Shown here: one piece after another, positions 35,158 to 46,459 of the stretch
How positions within the stretch are numbered: position 1 is the first letter of the stretch
How the letters are laid out: every line of letters begins with the position of its first letter
Source: Hexactinellida sp. DTS-2022
Lineage: Eukaryota; Porifera; Hexactinellida
Assembly (NCBI GenBank): GCA_028753945.1
Contig: JAPNXP010000006.1
Location: 1,922,001-1,986,000, forward strand
Direction: 5' to 3'
Length of the DNA: 64,000 nt
Program-made: the position numbers and the translations under genes
Notes under the pieces: generated by a model
Database searches by the model: none
The model's input: only the letters and a program-made list of their open reading frames with translations
What the model was told of the DNA's origin: nothing

Positions 35158-37013
35158 ATTTTGATTATTCGGATGTCCTGTCTTGTCCCAGGATGCAGGT
35201 TGATCTATTTAGGGGAAAATATGTCTACTTCAATTTTAAATTTACCAAAGATGAGAGATTACGCGACAATGGTTTAGATCCATTCCTAGGCCAATAGGCC
35301 AAGGAAGGATTATGAAGCCAACAAACATATGAAGGTATTCAATTGAAATTTTCATATCCTTATAACGTATATTCAATTCCATTTTCATATTTAGGTATGC
35401 ATACACCAATTCAGAGGAGACATCGAGAGATCACACCAATATTTTGATGGACAGCGAACTATGACTGATCCCCACGATAGAGTGGCTCTATAGAAAGGTG
35501 CAGTTCCAAGCATATTTCTTAACTGTCCTTCCTACATATCTGATTCAATTCAAAACCGAAGAGACTTTCAAAAGATGATAAGTAACGATTGATGATTGCC
35601 TACACTGCCTACACTCAGAGCTTAGCTGATGACATTCTTTGCATTTGTAAAAATTCTCATCACTGATTCCGGACCTATAATCGAACGTTCAGATTAACTT
35701 CACCATGATTTGTATATCAAAGCATTTTGCATTAACAATACACCGATTAGTATTCCAAGAATGACCCGCAAAATTGAAAGTTCACTTTACGAGGTAGATA
35801 ACTTTTCCACACCAACAAATAGTGAACACACATCTACTGAACATTCGATAAACAATTATGTCAAATTAGCTATCAATGAGCTAGAAAACGCAATTAACCT
35901 CGTTGAATGTGACACACTAGATCTAGACGTAAGTGACAATCTATTCACCTGTACTGAATTCATAAAATTTGTTATATTTTATTGTAGGACAAATTACAAA
36001 TTTGATTCATTCAAAAAATAACTGGCAGTATTATGTATTAACTATTTCACTTAAAATTCACGGATTATCACCTGCTTGTTATAGAAATATCCAGTCATCT
36101 AGTTGTTAAATTTTGTAACATGAGCGAAACTTGTTTCATAAAACACTCTGGGGATAGATGGTGACTATTTCGAATACTTAAGGAAATAACCTCTAAGTTT
36201 AGTGACAGGGAACGTCATGTGATACTTCAAATGGATGAAGTTCATATACGCAGTGATGTATCATATAAAGGAGGTAGGATTTGGGCGCTATTGATAATCC
36301 TAGAAATCGTGCAACAACCGTCTTTTCGCTGATGGTTTCAAGTTTAATGAGAAAGTTTTCAACCATCGTGCGCCTCATTCATTTGGGGTATTTTCTGCTG
36401 CTTATTTACATCCAATAATTACCAAAGCTATATATGAAATCGAGACTTGTGGTCTCTCTGTCGAAGCTATTTGTATTGACAACTATCCGTTAAATGTTAA
36501 CCTTTATAAGTTATTTTCAGATGACGGGAAAAAATTACATCGCAAAAATGTATATCCTTGTAATCCAGATCGTAATCTTGTATTATTTTAAGATAGTGTT
36601 CATATTATCAAGTATATTCGTATTAATTGGCTGAATTTAAAAGAATTGAAAAAACTTTTATATATCCCAAGTTTGATGAATGTACAAATGAATTATCTAA
36701 ATCCCAAAATCTAAAAACCTTGCACACAGAAAACCTTGAACCTTGCACACAGTTAAGAATTTATCTACCTACTGCCATCATTATTTTGAATTCCATCCAG
36801 CTGACGGGGTCTAGATATACTGCAATACGTTATGCAGCATTTGACGTTTCTCATGAATCTACAACTAATCTACAGCAGCTAGCTGTTCTTTCTTGTTTCA
36901 TTCACCATGCTAACATTGGTAAACCCTTAAAACTGTTGATTTCCTCAATTCATAAATCATATCTGGAGGATCTTCAATGTAAATTCGGTCGGGAAATACA
37001 TAATGTTCAATGA
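35158..37013 (+). pseudogene. THAP/P-element-like transposase, copy B, 5' part
   Basis: A THAP start with MSCLVPGCRLIYLGE and a FPK-like strand is followed, in other frames, by AVPSIF..NCPSYI and then MTRKIESSLYEVDNFST. The RNase-H start LQMDEVHIRSDVSYKGGRI (about 36225) precedes many frame breaks. NYPLNVN and LYKLFSDD follow near 36480-36520, and HESTTNLQQLA with FIHHANIG lies in 36850-36920. Relative to copy C, part of the middle is deleted around 36800-36850. Non-functional. The domain order is the same as in copy A. Confidence 0.7.
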
Positions 37014-37234
37014 TCCATAACTAGCCCCACTCCACTAAAACGACGAAAGATTATTGTTTTTGGAAAATGTTGATAAATGGCTAGATTGTTGGAGAGCTAT
37101 TTGATCAACTAGTGGTAGGCTTACACCTTCAAACGTTTATCAGTTTTAGACACACTTGTCTGGCTCTTCCATTCTTAATTAATAGGTTAACCTTATAATG
37201 TGGTTATGAATATTTGCTGACATCCCGAATACAG

Positions 37235-37908
37235 TCGAATCATAGACTACTTTAATAAAGGACTGTAGGCTGCCAGCTCGGGTCCTGGAACTTGGGTCCA
37301 TTATGTCTTATTGATATCTCGTAATCCGATAATGCTAGACACAGGAAATGTATTATTGTCGTATAGGAAGTCATATTTTGGGAGTCCATTGGTCATATTG
37401 CCTAATCTCAAATATTTGTGGAATGTGAGTTTTAAGGTTTTAACACCTTTTCCATATATGGTAATAATAGTTAAGTTAAGTTAATAGTTAAGCCTCCAAA
37501 GGCAAAATTTGGTGGCTTAAGAAAGATTTTTGGTGGCTAACGGCAACAAACCACCTAATTTGTCAAGCACTGCTAATTAGTGATAGTCAATATGAGAATA
37601 TCTTCCTTACATGTGAATTACTATTCGACAATAATACATTTCTTATGTCTAACTCTAACTGAAGTCAGAGGAATTTGAGATTATTACCATATATGGAAAA
37701 GGTGTTAAAACCGTAATTCAGATTCCACAAATATTTGAGATAAGGCAATATGACCAATGGACTCCCAAATATGACTTCCTATACGATAATAATACATTTC
37801 CTGTGTCTAGCATTAGCGGATTACGAGATATCAATAAGACACAATGGACCCAAGTTCCAGGACCCGAGCTGCCAGCCTACAGTCCTTTATTAAAGTAGTC
37901 TATGAGTG
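37235..37908. repeat. Foldback element with arms of about 220 bp
   Basis: 37241-37460 and 37682-37904 are inverted copies of each other. GAATACAG at 37227-37234 and 37909-37916 would be its 8-bp target duplication. The loop carries the right half (37480-37572) of the same hAT MITE that is complete at 38629-38929. Arm-like sequence recurs at 6985-7095, 29215-29335 and 53680-53790. Confidence 0.7.
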
Positions 37909-38618
37909 GAATACAGGTCCAAAATGTTGGTATGGGGACTCAATTGATTTGAGCTCATATTAAACAAAAAAAAACATTTGAAAGATTCTCATGGAAATAT
38001 TTTAAATGAACATAGGTATGTCCATTAAAACCGTTAAGTTGTCTTGAGCATTTTTCATATTATTTTCATGTATGATATATCGGACTCTCATGCAATTAGT
38101 ATAGTTCAATGTCTGACACACCTCATTCAAAGAAAAACAAGCTCTCCGGTGTGACACCTTCAATGCTACACTCTGGGCCAAGAAGCCGAACACTGTAAGC
38201 TCTGCTCAAGCGCCTGAATACGTAGATCACCAGCAGCCGACACTGTCCTCAGCTCAAGGAAAGTTGCTGTCCCATATGTAGAGCTAGTGGGATCGTCGAG
38301 TGTGCGTGTCGACCGTGCCACCACTAACCACAGAGCCTGGGCTTTTACACGTCCTTGTCTCGAGCAGCGTCCCGAAACTGATGACTTTCGGTGCTTTCCA
38401 TACATGTGGGCTATAGAGAACAATATATCATCTCGGGTTTCGTTGACAAAAGCAGAATCAATGGCATTAAACTTGTCACAACTGGTTGGAGCGACTATAG
38501 AGTTGGAATCCAAAGCTCTAGAGAAGCACGCAAAGGGAGATGAGCATAAGGGGTGTATGATGGCATTTGGCAGACATTCCAGACCAAAGCAGAATGCGCA
38601 TCACAATGCGAGGAAGTA

Positions 38619-39427
38619 CAGTGGAACCCAGTGCTCGACAAAATGAAATTTAGATGGTGGCTAATTAAGCCACCATCTCACTTTTTCTGGTGGCTAAAGA
38701 ATAATCAACGGCCGGTTTAACTGACAACTGATGGCTTGAGAAAATTCTGATGCCGTAAAACAACAATAATATTCATAACCAATAATTCAACGAACAATTT
38801 AATCTACACAACATTAAATAATTCCACAATTAATGGTGGATTAGTTAAGCCACCAAAGTTTAAATTTGGTGGCTTAAGAAAGATTTTTGGTGGCTAACGC
38901 CACCAAACCACCTAATTTGTCGAGCACTGGTGGAACCTCTATAAGTGGGGAGCATGGGACGGCGAAAATTTCAATTGCCCCCCATTCCCCGGTTATAAAA
39001 TTCAATTGGAAAAACATTATATATGCTATATTATACAAAGTATTCATATAACACACACATTAATGCACGTTATAGTTATTATTTGTATATTATGACAATT
39101 TAGTTAACTGCTGATCTACACTAGGTGATTTCTTCTAAAAACATCAGAGTAGATCAATCGAAAATATTTTTTCTGTAGAACTTTAGAGTCGATTTATTGG
39201 AAATATTGTATTATTTTATAAGAATCATGTTAGGATTTGTCCATTCCCCCCATTTATGGAGGTTGTTTTGTATGCAGATAAAAACTCCTTGAAATTTATG
39301 GTCCCCCATTCCCCACTTCCCCGCTTATAGAGGTTCATTTGTATGGATATATACGAATATGGTAAAAAAATTCCCCACTTATGGAGGTTCCCCATTTATA
39401 GAGACCCCACTTATAGAGGTTGCACTG
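38619..39427. mobile_element. Pogo-like MITE, itself split by a hAT MITE
   Basis: Ends CAGTGGAACC(TCTATAAGTGG) and, read inwards from the right, CAGTGCAACCTCTATAAGTG, flanked by TA at 38617-38618 and 39428-39429. The hAT MITE 38629-38929 entered ten bases inside the left end. About 508 bp without that insert. Confidence 0.85.
38629..38929. mobile_element. hAT-type MITE, exact 8-bp TSD (301 bp)
   Basis: Ends CAGTGCTCGACAAA and its reverse complement. The target duplication GTGGAACC is at 38621-38628 and 38930-38937. It contains repeated GGTGGCTTAA/GGTGGCTAA words. A right-half copy lies at 37480-37572. Confidence 0.95.
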
Positions 39428-40067
39428 TATATAGTGTTGATTTTCGACTGTGTAGGCTTCTTGGGAGAACAAGGTCTACCTCTCCGCGGCCACAGCCACG
39501 ACGACGGAAATTTAACACAACTTGTGGACCTCATGCGTTTTCGGGATAGCAAGCTTGACTAAATGAACGACTACTGCAGCTGGAGATCACAGGATTAAAT
39601 ATTGTCCATTCTGGAGCAGGATATCACGTTTCGAAACTCAGACGGATACTTCGGCAGAGGCTATATCTACTACACAGTCTACACTCAAGAATCTTGTGGC
39701 TTCTCACGGGTTGTCTATGGAGAACTGTAGGGCTCAAGGGTATGATGGCGCATCGAATATGCGTGGCGGACGGGGCGGGGTAAAGAAGAAAATCATGGCT
39801 GAGATCATCCATGACTGGCTGATCGATGCTATATTATCTTTGGAGCGACTGTCGATCATATTTTGTGGTCTCCGCGTCGTAAGGCCTCCTTCAAAAGCTC
39901 TATGGACCATTTAAACGAAGAGAGTGAAGGACACATTTTGCTGGCCTCAGACCTCTATATCCTATTCGTTGGACAATGCTCGGACCAGCTATCTCGTCGT
40001 TCCTAGAGCAATACGGTGAGTACATCGACTGTCTGCTGATCAAACTAATGAAAATACAGCCCCTGCG

Positions 40068-40397
40068 CAGGGCCGTGCCACTAATGCAAACTGACCAGGT
40101 CAAACCTGGGCAGAATTTTTCCAGACCAGGTTCTGACCAGGTTGACCTGGTCATTTAATCAGATCAACTTGGTCATATGATCAGGTTCTCATTAAATTGC
40201 TGAGTATCAAAACAATTAATAAGATAATATATAAAGTTTAAACTAGTATAATTTTATAGCGACAACTCAAATAATGGAAACAATGATATCAAGTTTTTAA
40301 GAAGTTAATAATAGAAAAAAAATTACAATGCGTAGCAATGTAGCTTCCTCTAGTTAGGTTTGACCTGGGCATGTATCAATAGGCTCGCACGGCCCTG
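40068..40397. mobile_element. hAT-type MITE with GACCAGGTC words (330 bp)
   Basis: Ends CAGGGCCGTGCCA and, read inwards from the right, CAGGGCCGTGCGAGCC. CCCTGCG is repeated directly at both junctions (7 of 8 positions of a hAT duplication). The left end has several GACCAGGTT repeats. It interrupts the hAT transposase. Confidence 0.8.
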
Positions 40398-41509
40398 CCC
40401 TGCGGCTATGAAATCGAAGGCTCGCAGTCTCTTCAACAAACTCCACAAGTTCCGTATCTACTATAGTCTTCTTGTTGGATTCTCTCTACTTCGTAACCAA
40501 TCCAGTGCATAAGAACATCCAGAGTCATAAACTATCTGTGCAGCGCGTACGACGGATGATCGAAGGGGTGAGCGAGTTAATATCAATGAAAAACGAGTTC
40601 GCAGTCTTTTTTCGATGCTTGTGTGGCAAAGACAATGGACCTACAGATTGAGCAAACAACGGTACGGAGAAGCCATGCAGTGATGCGACGGCGTGGGCAG
40701 ATAGTAGAAATGGGCGTCGATGCCAATGTGATAATGGCTGCATATAACAATCTCGAAGTTCCGCAATGAATCTCTGCAGAGCATTCTTGTCGGTACCCCG
40801 GTGAAGAATTTACTGTACTGCAGGAAATTGAAGAGGCGCTGTGCACACCAGGGGCGATGGCAGCGAAGAGTGCCATTTTGAGCGCTACAAGACGACCTCT
40901 CGGATGGTCTCACCAGAGACATCTTTGGCTATTAGATCATGACTCAGCATGGACATAGGCAAGCTGTTAGTGGAAATTCTCGCCGTTGTCTATGGGTCCA
41001 ACGATTCGCTATCTGTCTTTACGAAGGATGCTCACACAATGATTCGCATCTAACTCGTGACTCTGGCGACTATGTGCAGTCCAGAACGTTCTTTCTCCGC
41101 CCTCAAGCGGATTAAGACGGATCTCCGCACTACCATGACTGAGGCGAAACTGAACCAATACGCGACTCTGAACATTCGCAAGGCCATGTGCAACCATCAA
41201 CATGCAAAAAGCAGTGGACACCATTATCAGATCGACGCCCAGGCGCAATCTCTTCGGGCCCCAGAACTTACAAGTATATACTGGGCGGAAATGACTAGTA
41301 ATTCCAACAATGACTATTGTATATAAATCCATAAATACCTTTTGAATAATATTTGTTTTACAAAACTATTAATTGGATTTGTAAAGTAAGCGCATATTCC
41401 CTCCATCCTACAAATTTTCGGGATGGGAAACCATACATTCCCATGCCAGGAAAAATCTCGAGATGGGTGCATCCCAGGATGGCAAGTTGGGCGCATATGA
41501 CCGAATACA

Positions 41510-41862
41510 AAACGATGCATTAGAACATCACTCTGGACTTTATCGCCAAATGTCTGGGTCACACTATAATATATCATATTGTCAAATTTTAGAAAATGAG
41601 CGTAAACTTCAGCGATCCAAATCTTAAGTTTCTATATGTTGAACAAGCTGGTACTGATAGGATATGTATTAAAGAATATTTAAAAAGTTTTGCAGATGAT
41701 AATGTCGAAGAAAGACATTCAGAAATTGATTTAAAATATTTAATAGATGAGTTCCTTGACATTACTAACCCTAAAATTGATAACACTCAAATTGAATGCC
41801 TTAACTATGTATATCGCCGGGCATGCAGTGTTTCGTATTTTAAACAATCCTCTGAATGTTGA
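41510..41862 (+). pseudogene. P-element-like transposase, copy B, 3' part
   Basis: This continues the gene broken at 37233. Frame-shifted pieces correspond to HSGLYRQMSGSHYNIS and QILE in related proteins, followed by an open block with GTDRICIKEYLKSFADDNVE, DLKYLIDEFLDITNP and IDNTQIECLNYVYRRACSVS. The matching region in copy C is 59180-59577. Confidence 0.65.
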
Positions 41863-42390
41863 GTCAGCCATGATTTTATGATTCTCCAAAAGATATTCAA
41901 ATTAATACCGATACAGGGTTTTCATTAATTAATCTGCTCGATCGAGGTTTCATTAAATATTCATCAGAAAATGATTATCAATCTGTCGTAACAATGACGA
42001 AATATATATCAAGATCGATGATCATCCTAAATTAAGTTGTCGAATTTATGAGGGACCATGCCGTAGAAAATTAGTTGACATTTCATAGCTCGAAATTTAA
42101 AGAAATTCCAGTTAAATATGGAGGCAGTGGTGTATATGTATAGCATGTATGGCATCAAAATGTTTAGAAATACATTAAACTGTCTCTTATCTGATTCTAA
42201 ATAGTTCCAAACTAATCGTATGCAATACTATGAATGATAAACCTCGTTATTATTTTGGAATATTCAGCATAAACATTATATAACCACGATAGTGATAGTA
42301 GATTCTCTAATCAAGTAACCACCCATTGTCAAAAAAATTATAAGCGCGCCATTGGCTTAGTGTATAGAAGGCTATGTCACAAGTTAAAGA

Positions 42391-44335
42391 AAAATAATAA
42401 GAATTACACTCAAGCGAAATGAAGTGTTAGCAAACAAAGGAAAATAGCAACTCAATTATGGCACAAACTATGCCCAATTTGAAAATTTGTGGCTGTGAAA
42501 AGCATAGCTCCCAAATGACCCGCCCTGGGCGGATCCGACACGCATTTGAGCATCGAAACCCGCTGAACCGCGAAGGTCCTCGAAAAACCCGCATTGGAAA
42601 ATAATTTTCTGGAGCACAATTCTCTAAAATCAGATCAGTATTAAGACTAAGCACGCTTAAAACACCTAAATAGTTCCCTTTTTGTTCATTTTAGTTACTC
42701 TTATTCAGTAAATATGGAGTAAAACTTGTCTTTTTCCTATAGAAACTAACAAAAATATGTAAAAATGACTTTGCCAATCTAATTTTAAGTATATAAGAGT
42801 CCTAACTAATCTCCAAAACGAGTCCACATCCCTTCGAATCTATGTAGTGAGGGGGGTGGGAGGTGGGTGACCCGCATTGGACCATCTAAAACTTGGGAGG
42901 TATGGAAAAGATGTAGAAATAAATTCTCCATTGAATGAATGTATATTAATTGAATTTGGGGACTATTTATTGTTCTTGTTATGACATTAAAAAGGTGTAC
43001 ACATAATGTGTCCAATAAATTTAATCTAAAATCGTGGCCCAATGTGCACATATGTAACCCAAGAGTCACCTTTTCTGAAATTATTGGCTTTTAGTTAATA
43101 AACTCTGTTCTGTGGAGAGAGGATACGGCTTAGAAATACAATCTAAAATTACAGCTGTGCCGACAGGAGTTCCATCTGAGACAGTGGCGCTGAATTTTTT
43201 TAAAAGAGAGAACTGGACTGAGGGGGACTGTTGCATATATTTTTGAGTCCCATAGAAATCTGACCCCAAACAATCAAGCAACCATGTATGTTCAAAGGGG
43301 GTAAATATCTATACTGCTTGCATAGAAATTTTACCCCCATAGAAAAATGACACCCAGTGATGAAAACTCATTTGAAAGCAGACTAACCAACCCATCTAGT
43401 TATATACTTTCTTCATTAAATCACAAATAATTGTAATTACTTGAACTTTATCTAATATTCTAATTGATATGATGGATGCAACTGAATACAGCGAAATTTG
43501 TGACTTGTACTTCATGAAAAGTACTCCGATAGTGTAAATGATAAAAATTTGAAGTGAAATTTTAGGAGGAAGGCATCAAAGTAGTATTGCAAAAGAAGAA
43601 AGAATACTTCATCAAGTAAGTTCGATTCTACGTTTGCAAACTATACAGTCCATATTTGAACCTCATTCGATTGCTTATCTACATACCGGTTATTAAAAAC
43701 AATATTAGAGACAATCCAAGTGGCTGATGGGAGTGAAATATATCGCGAATGTCCTTAAAGTAAATATCAGAAATTATAAAGTAATACATTGACTCTCATC
43801 ATCCGGGAAAAATGCAACACTAACCAATATTCGCAGATAATAATTCTGGAGTTGAATGTATACAGAAGTTCAACTCAATCCAAGTATTTATTTTGTGTTC
43901 TTAAACTTCTTATGTAATAGTGAATAGAAACAGACTTTATTGCGGTAGCAGAAAGTTCTTGACAGCTGTGGCATCAAGTGCATGAATTGATCGCATATTT
44001 TCAAAATTGGATATATACATTCCAACATAAGGAATAAAGTTGGAATCGAGAAGTCGGCAAAACTAGTGTAAATCTACAGAATGCTAAATCTATATAAATA
44101 ACTCCAATAATATTTCTACATTATTATATTTTCATAATCACAATGAGTTAAGGTTTGGCAAAAATAAACTATTAAACTATCTGATTCTCAGGGTATTTGA
44201 AATATTAGTCAAAAATTTTGATATCGATTACAATAACAAAAACAAAATCACAATATCCGATTTTAATAAAATAAAATAAAATAAAATGATTTTTTTTAAT
44301 CATGATTTTTATCAACCCTGAGGTCCAATTTAGCT
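42391..44335. other. No gene recognised
   Basis: AT-rich sequence with a GGGGGGTGGGAGG stretch near 42850 and several short open frames without family signal. 44189-44320 has CAGGGT..ACCCTG-like ends and an (ATAAA)n run, perhaps a small hAT MITE, but without a duplication. Confidence 0.35.
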
Positions 44336-44416
44336 TATTGCACCACGCCACCACCAGACAATCCTTGGCAATATATCGACGTAGACTTAATATGTGACTT
44401 CCTCAAGTCTCGCGAT

Positions 44417-44867
44417 TAGTGTTTGCAATCCCGGGGCATATTTTCCAATCCCGGGATTCGGGATTGACCCGATGCTCCGGCCAATTTTGAAGGGGGTGCA
44501 GGGACTTTGCCCCCCCCCCCGGTTTTGGTTTATCATTTCTACTTGTGCACCCGTTGCTCCGGTACCATAACTTAATAGATCTAAATGTTACTTTAATGCT
44601 GTATAATACGTGTAATAGTGATAAAAGTGTAAATAATGAAAGAGAATAATTAGTAGTAAACACCTGGAAACATATATGATCATTCTTGTTGAGCATCGTG
44701 TTTAAGTTCACACATCTAATTATTAAATCAAAGGATTTGCATTAATGGAACGTTGTTAGCACTTAACAACAACAAATTGATCAGGATTCCTAGTACTTTA
44801 TTGAATCCCGGGATTGGTATCGAATCCCGGGAGAAAATGTATAAGGATCCCGGGATAGCAAACCCTA
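44417..44867. mobile_element. hAT-type MITE with exact 8-bp TSD (451 bp)
   Basis: Ends TAGTGTTTGCAATCCCGGG and, read inwards from the right, TAGGGTTTGCTATCCCGGG. CTCGCGAT is duplicated at 44409-44416 and 44868-44875. It cuts the integrase after DFLKSRD. Confidence 0.95.
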
Positions 44868-46071
44868 CTCGCGATGGCTATTTACATGTTTTAGTTGTAG
44901 TTTGTTATTTGTCAAAGTACGTAGTACCAAGGGGACTAAATCTAAACGGTCCAGGGAAGTAATCGATCAATTGTGCTCCATTTATTTAACATACGGCACC
45001 CCTGAAGTCATTCAGCATGATGAAGGATTGAGTTTCAGAGTAAGGTTAGTTCAACATGATCAATGTTTAAAGAGTAAATGTTGAGTGAATCTCTATATAT
45101 TTCTACCGTATACAAGTTGCTTTTGCAAATTACAAATATTTTAGAGCTTGTTTAAAACACTTTAATAATTTATTATAATAAACTACGTTCAAATAATCAA
45201 TTGTAAATACATAGCTTTACCTGTAGAATTCAAACAATCTCATGAAGCTGTAAAAGTTGAAACTAATAGATCAACAGCTGCCTACTACCCACAGAGCAAC
45301 GGCCTTATGGAAGCATATATTAAGATTTTGAAAGTCCGAGTTAGTTAGACAAATTCAATATGTTTTGAGAATTTTCCCAAGAAAAGGTTGCAATTCAATC
45401 AAAACAATAGCATACAAGTACCGTTCATTTAGGAAGATATAAAAGTTCGCTCAAATTCAGAAATTGGATGGACTGAAGGAGTTGATGAGGATTATTTCCT
45501 TCTGAGCATGAGAATGAATCCTTAGCAATGAGGTTTTGGAGTCCATCTATGAACCAGCTGATTATTGCAACGAATGGGTATAGCTAGGGTGACCATTGTC
45601 CAGTTTTACCCTGGACAGTCCAGTTTTTTGGGCAAAATTTAGAAATTGTCCAGGTTTGTGATTTGTCCAGTTTTTGTCCAGTTTTTTCCCAAAAATTTGG
45701 AATCTGTCCAGTTTTTGTCCTTTTTTTGAACACCCAGTCATTTTATATAAGTAATATGACTAATTTTTGTCTTATATTCCTTCTGGTAATGATTCTAATT
45801 TCTAATTGCATGTGATTGCGGTATTTTCGGTTATCGATAATTTTGTACAGGACTGGTAATTTTATATGGAACCATTAGTATTCTCAAAAATTACATCTTG
45901 CATGTCTAATTGTTCATTATTTTTCGTATTATAAATCCTGGAGTGATATCAAAATATTATTTTCCCAATCTCCAAAAAGTGGGCCTGCTTGGCTCGGCCC
46001 AATGCATGCCTATTAACTTATTTTCTGTATTGTTTTAGTTATTTGTACTTTTTCGAACCTTATTAGTTACA

Positions 46072-46175
46072 CAGGGTTGCCGTGAGAAGTGAATTTTAAT
46101 TCCCATTCCTACAGGATTCCCACATGTAGGAATTCCCATAGGCTAAAAATTTTTCACATACCCACGGCAACCCTG
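46072..46175. mobile_element. Small hAT-like MITE (104 bp)
   Basis: Ends CAGGGTTGCCGTG with the exact reverse complement CACGGCAACCCTG, allowing one inserted base. The flanks TTAGTTAC and CTTATTAC match at about five of eight positions. Confidence 0.7.
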
Positions 46176-46459
46176 CTTATTACACATTGGAGTGTTTTTT
46201 CTTAAATAAATGGAAAAGCAAGAAATATTGTAATTAATTTATAATTTGGCTATAAATTATATGGAATAAGCTCACGGTAATACGAATTGGAAGGTAATAC
46301 AGACAAATTTTAATAGTCCCCTGATTTAGATATTAACGAGAGTGCCTATAAAACAGGTATATTTTCTTTATTACTAAAGTAGAATAGAGTATAAACAATT
46401 GCTAATCGTGAATTTGAGTGAACAATTTTAACATGAAATTATATACTCTTATATATCAG

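Larger units (their letters stand above)
38430..41326 (+). pseudogene. hAT transposase (ZMYM1/DUF4371-like) remnant
   Basis: Order of motifs: ALEKHAKGDEHKGCMMAF (a TTF-like finger end), AHHNARK, [pogo MITE], GFLGEQGLPLRGHSHDDGN and LVDLM. Next are MENCRAQGYDGASNMRGG with GGVKKKI, YPIRWTMLGPAISSFLEQY, [hAT MITE], LFNKLHKFRIYYS, and a C-terminal dimerisation region CSPERSFSALKRIKTDLRTT with MTEAKLNQYA. This order is typical for hAT proteins of the ZMYM1-like/DUF4371 group. Stops and shifts occur in the middle (40560-40980). The two MITEs are clean insertions with recognisable duplications. Confidence 0.8.
37234..41501 (+). mobile_element. hAT transposon inserted in P-like copy B (4.27 kb)
   Basis: CGAATACA occurs at 37226-37233 and 41502-41509, flanking the insert. 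Copy C has the corresponding site with a single GAATACA (59188-59194), so the empty state is known. The interior encodes a hAT transposase. Terminal inverted repeats are weak, partly because a foldback sits at the left edge. Three MITE insertions enlarge it. Confidence 0.8.
34860..42390 (+). mobile_element. P-element-like transposon, copy B, split by a hAT insertion
   Basis: The left part 34860-37233 and right part 41502-42390 match copy C (57887-61527) in order, and the break falls exactly at a duplicated CGAATACA. The right end has the ATAAGCGCGC..ATTGGC..ATAGAA.GCTATG words of the copy C termini. The left terminus is missing or too diverged to see. Confidence 0.75.

Noticed and set aside
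38166-38513. 115-codon minus-strand open frame
   Set aside because: Antisense to the N-terminal part of the hAT transposase region; no family motif.
44189-44320. CAGGGT...ACCCTG segment as a hAT MITE
   Set aside because: End match is short and the flanks show no duplication, so it is only mentioned under the gap entry.
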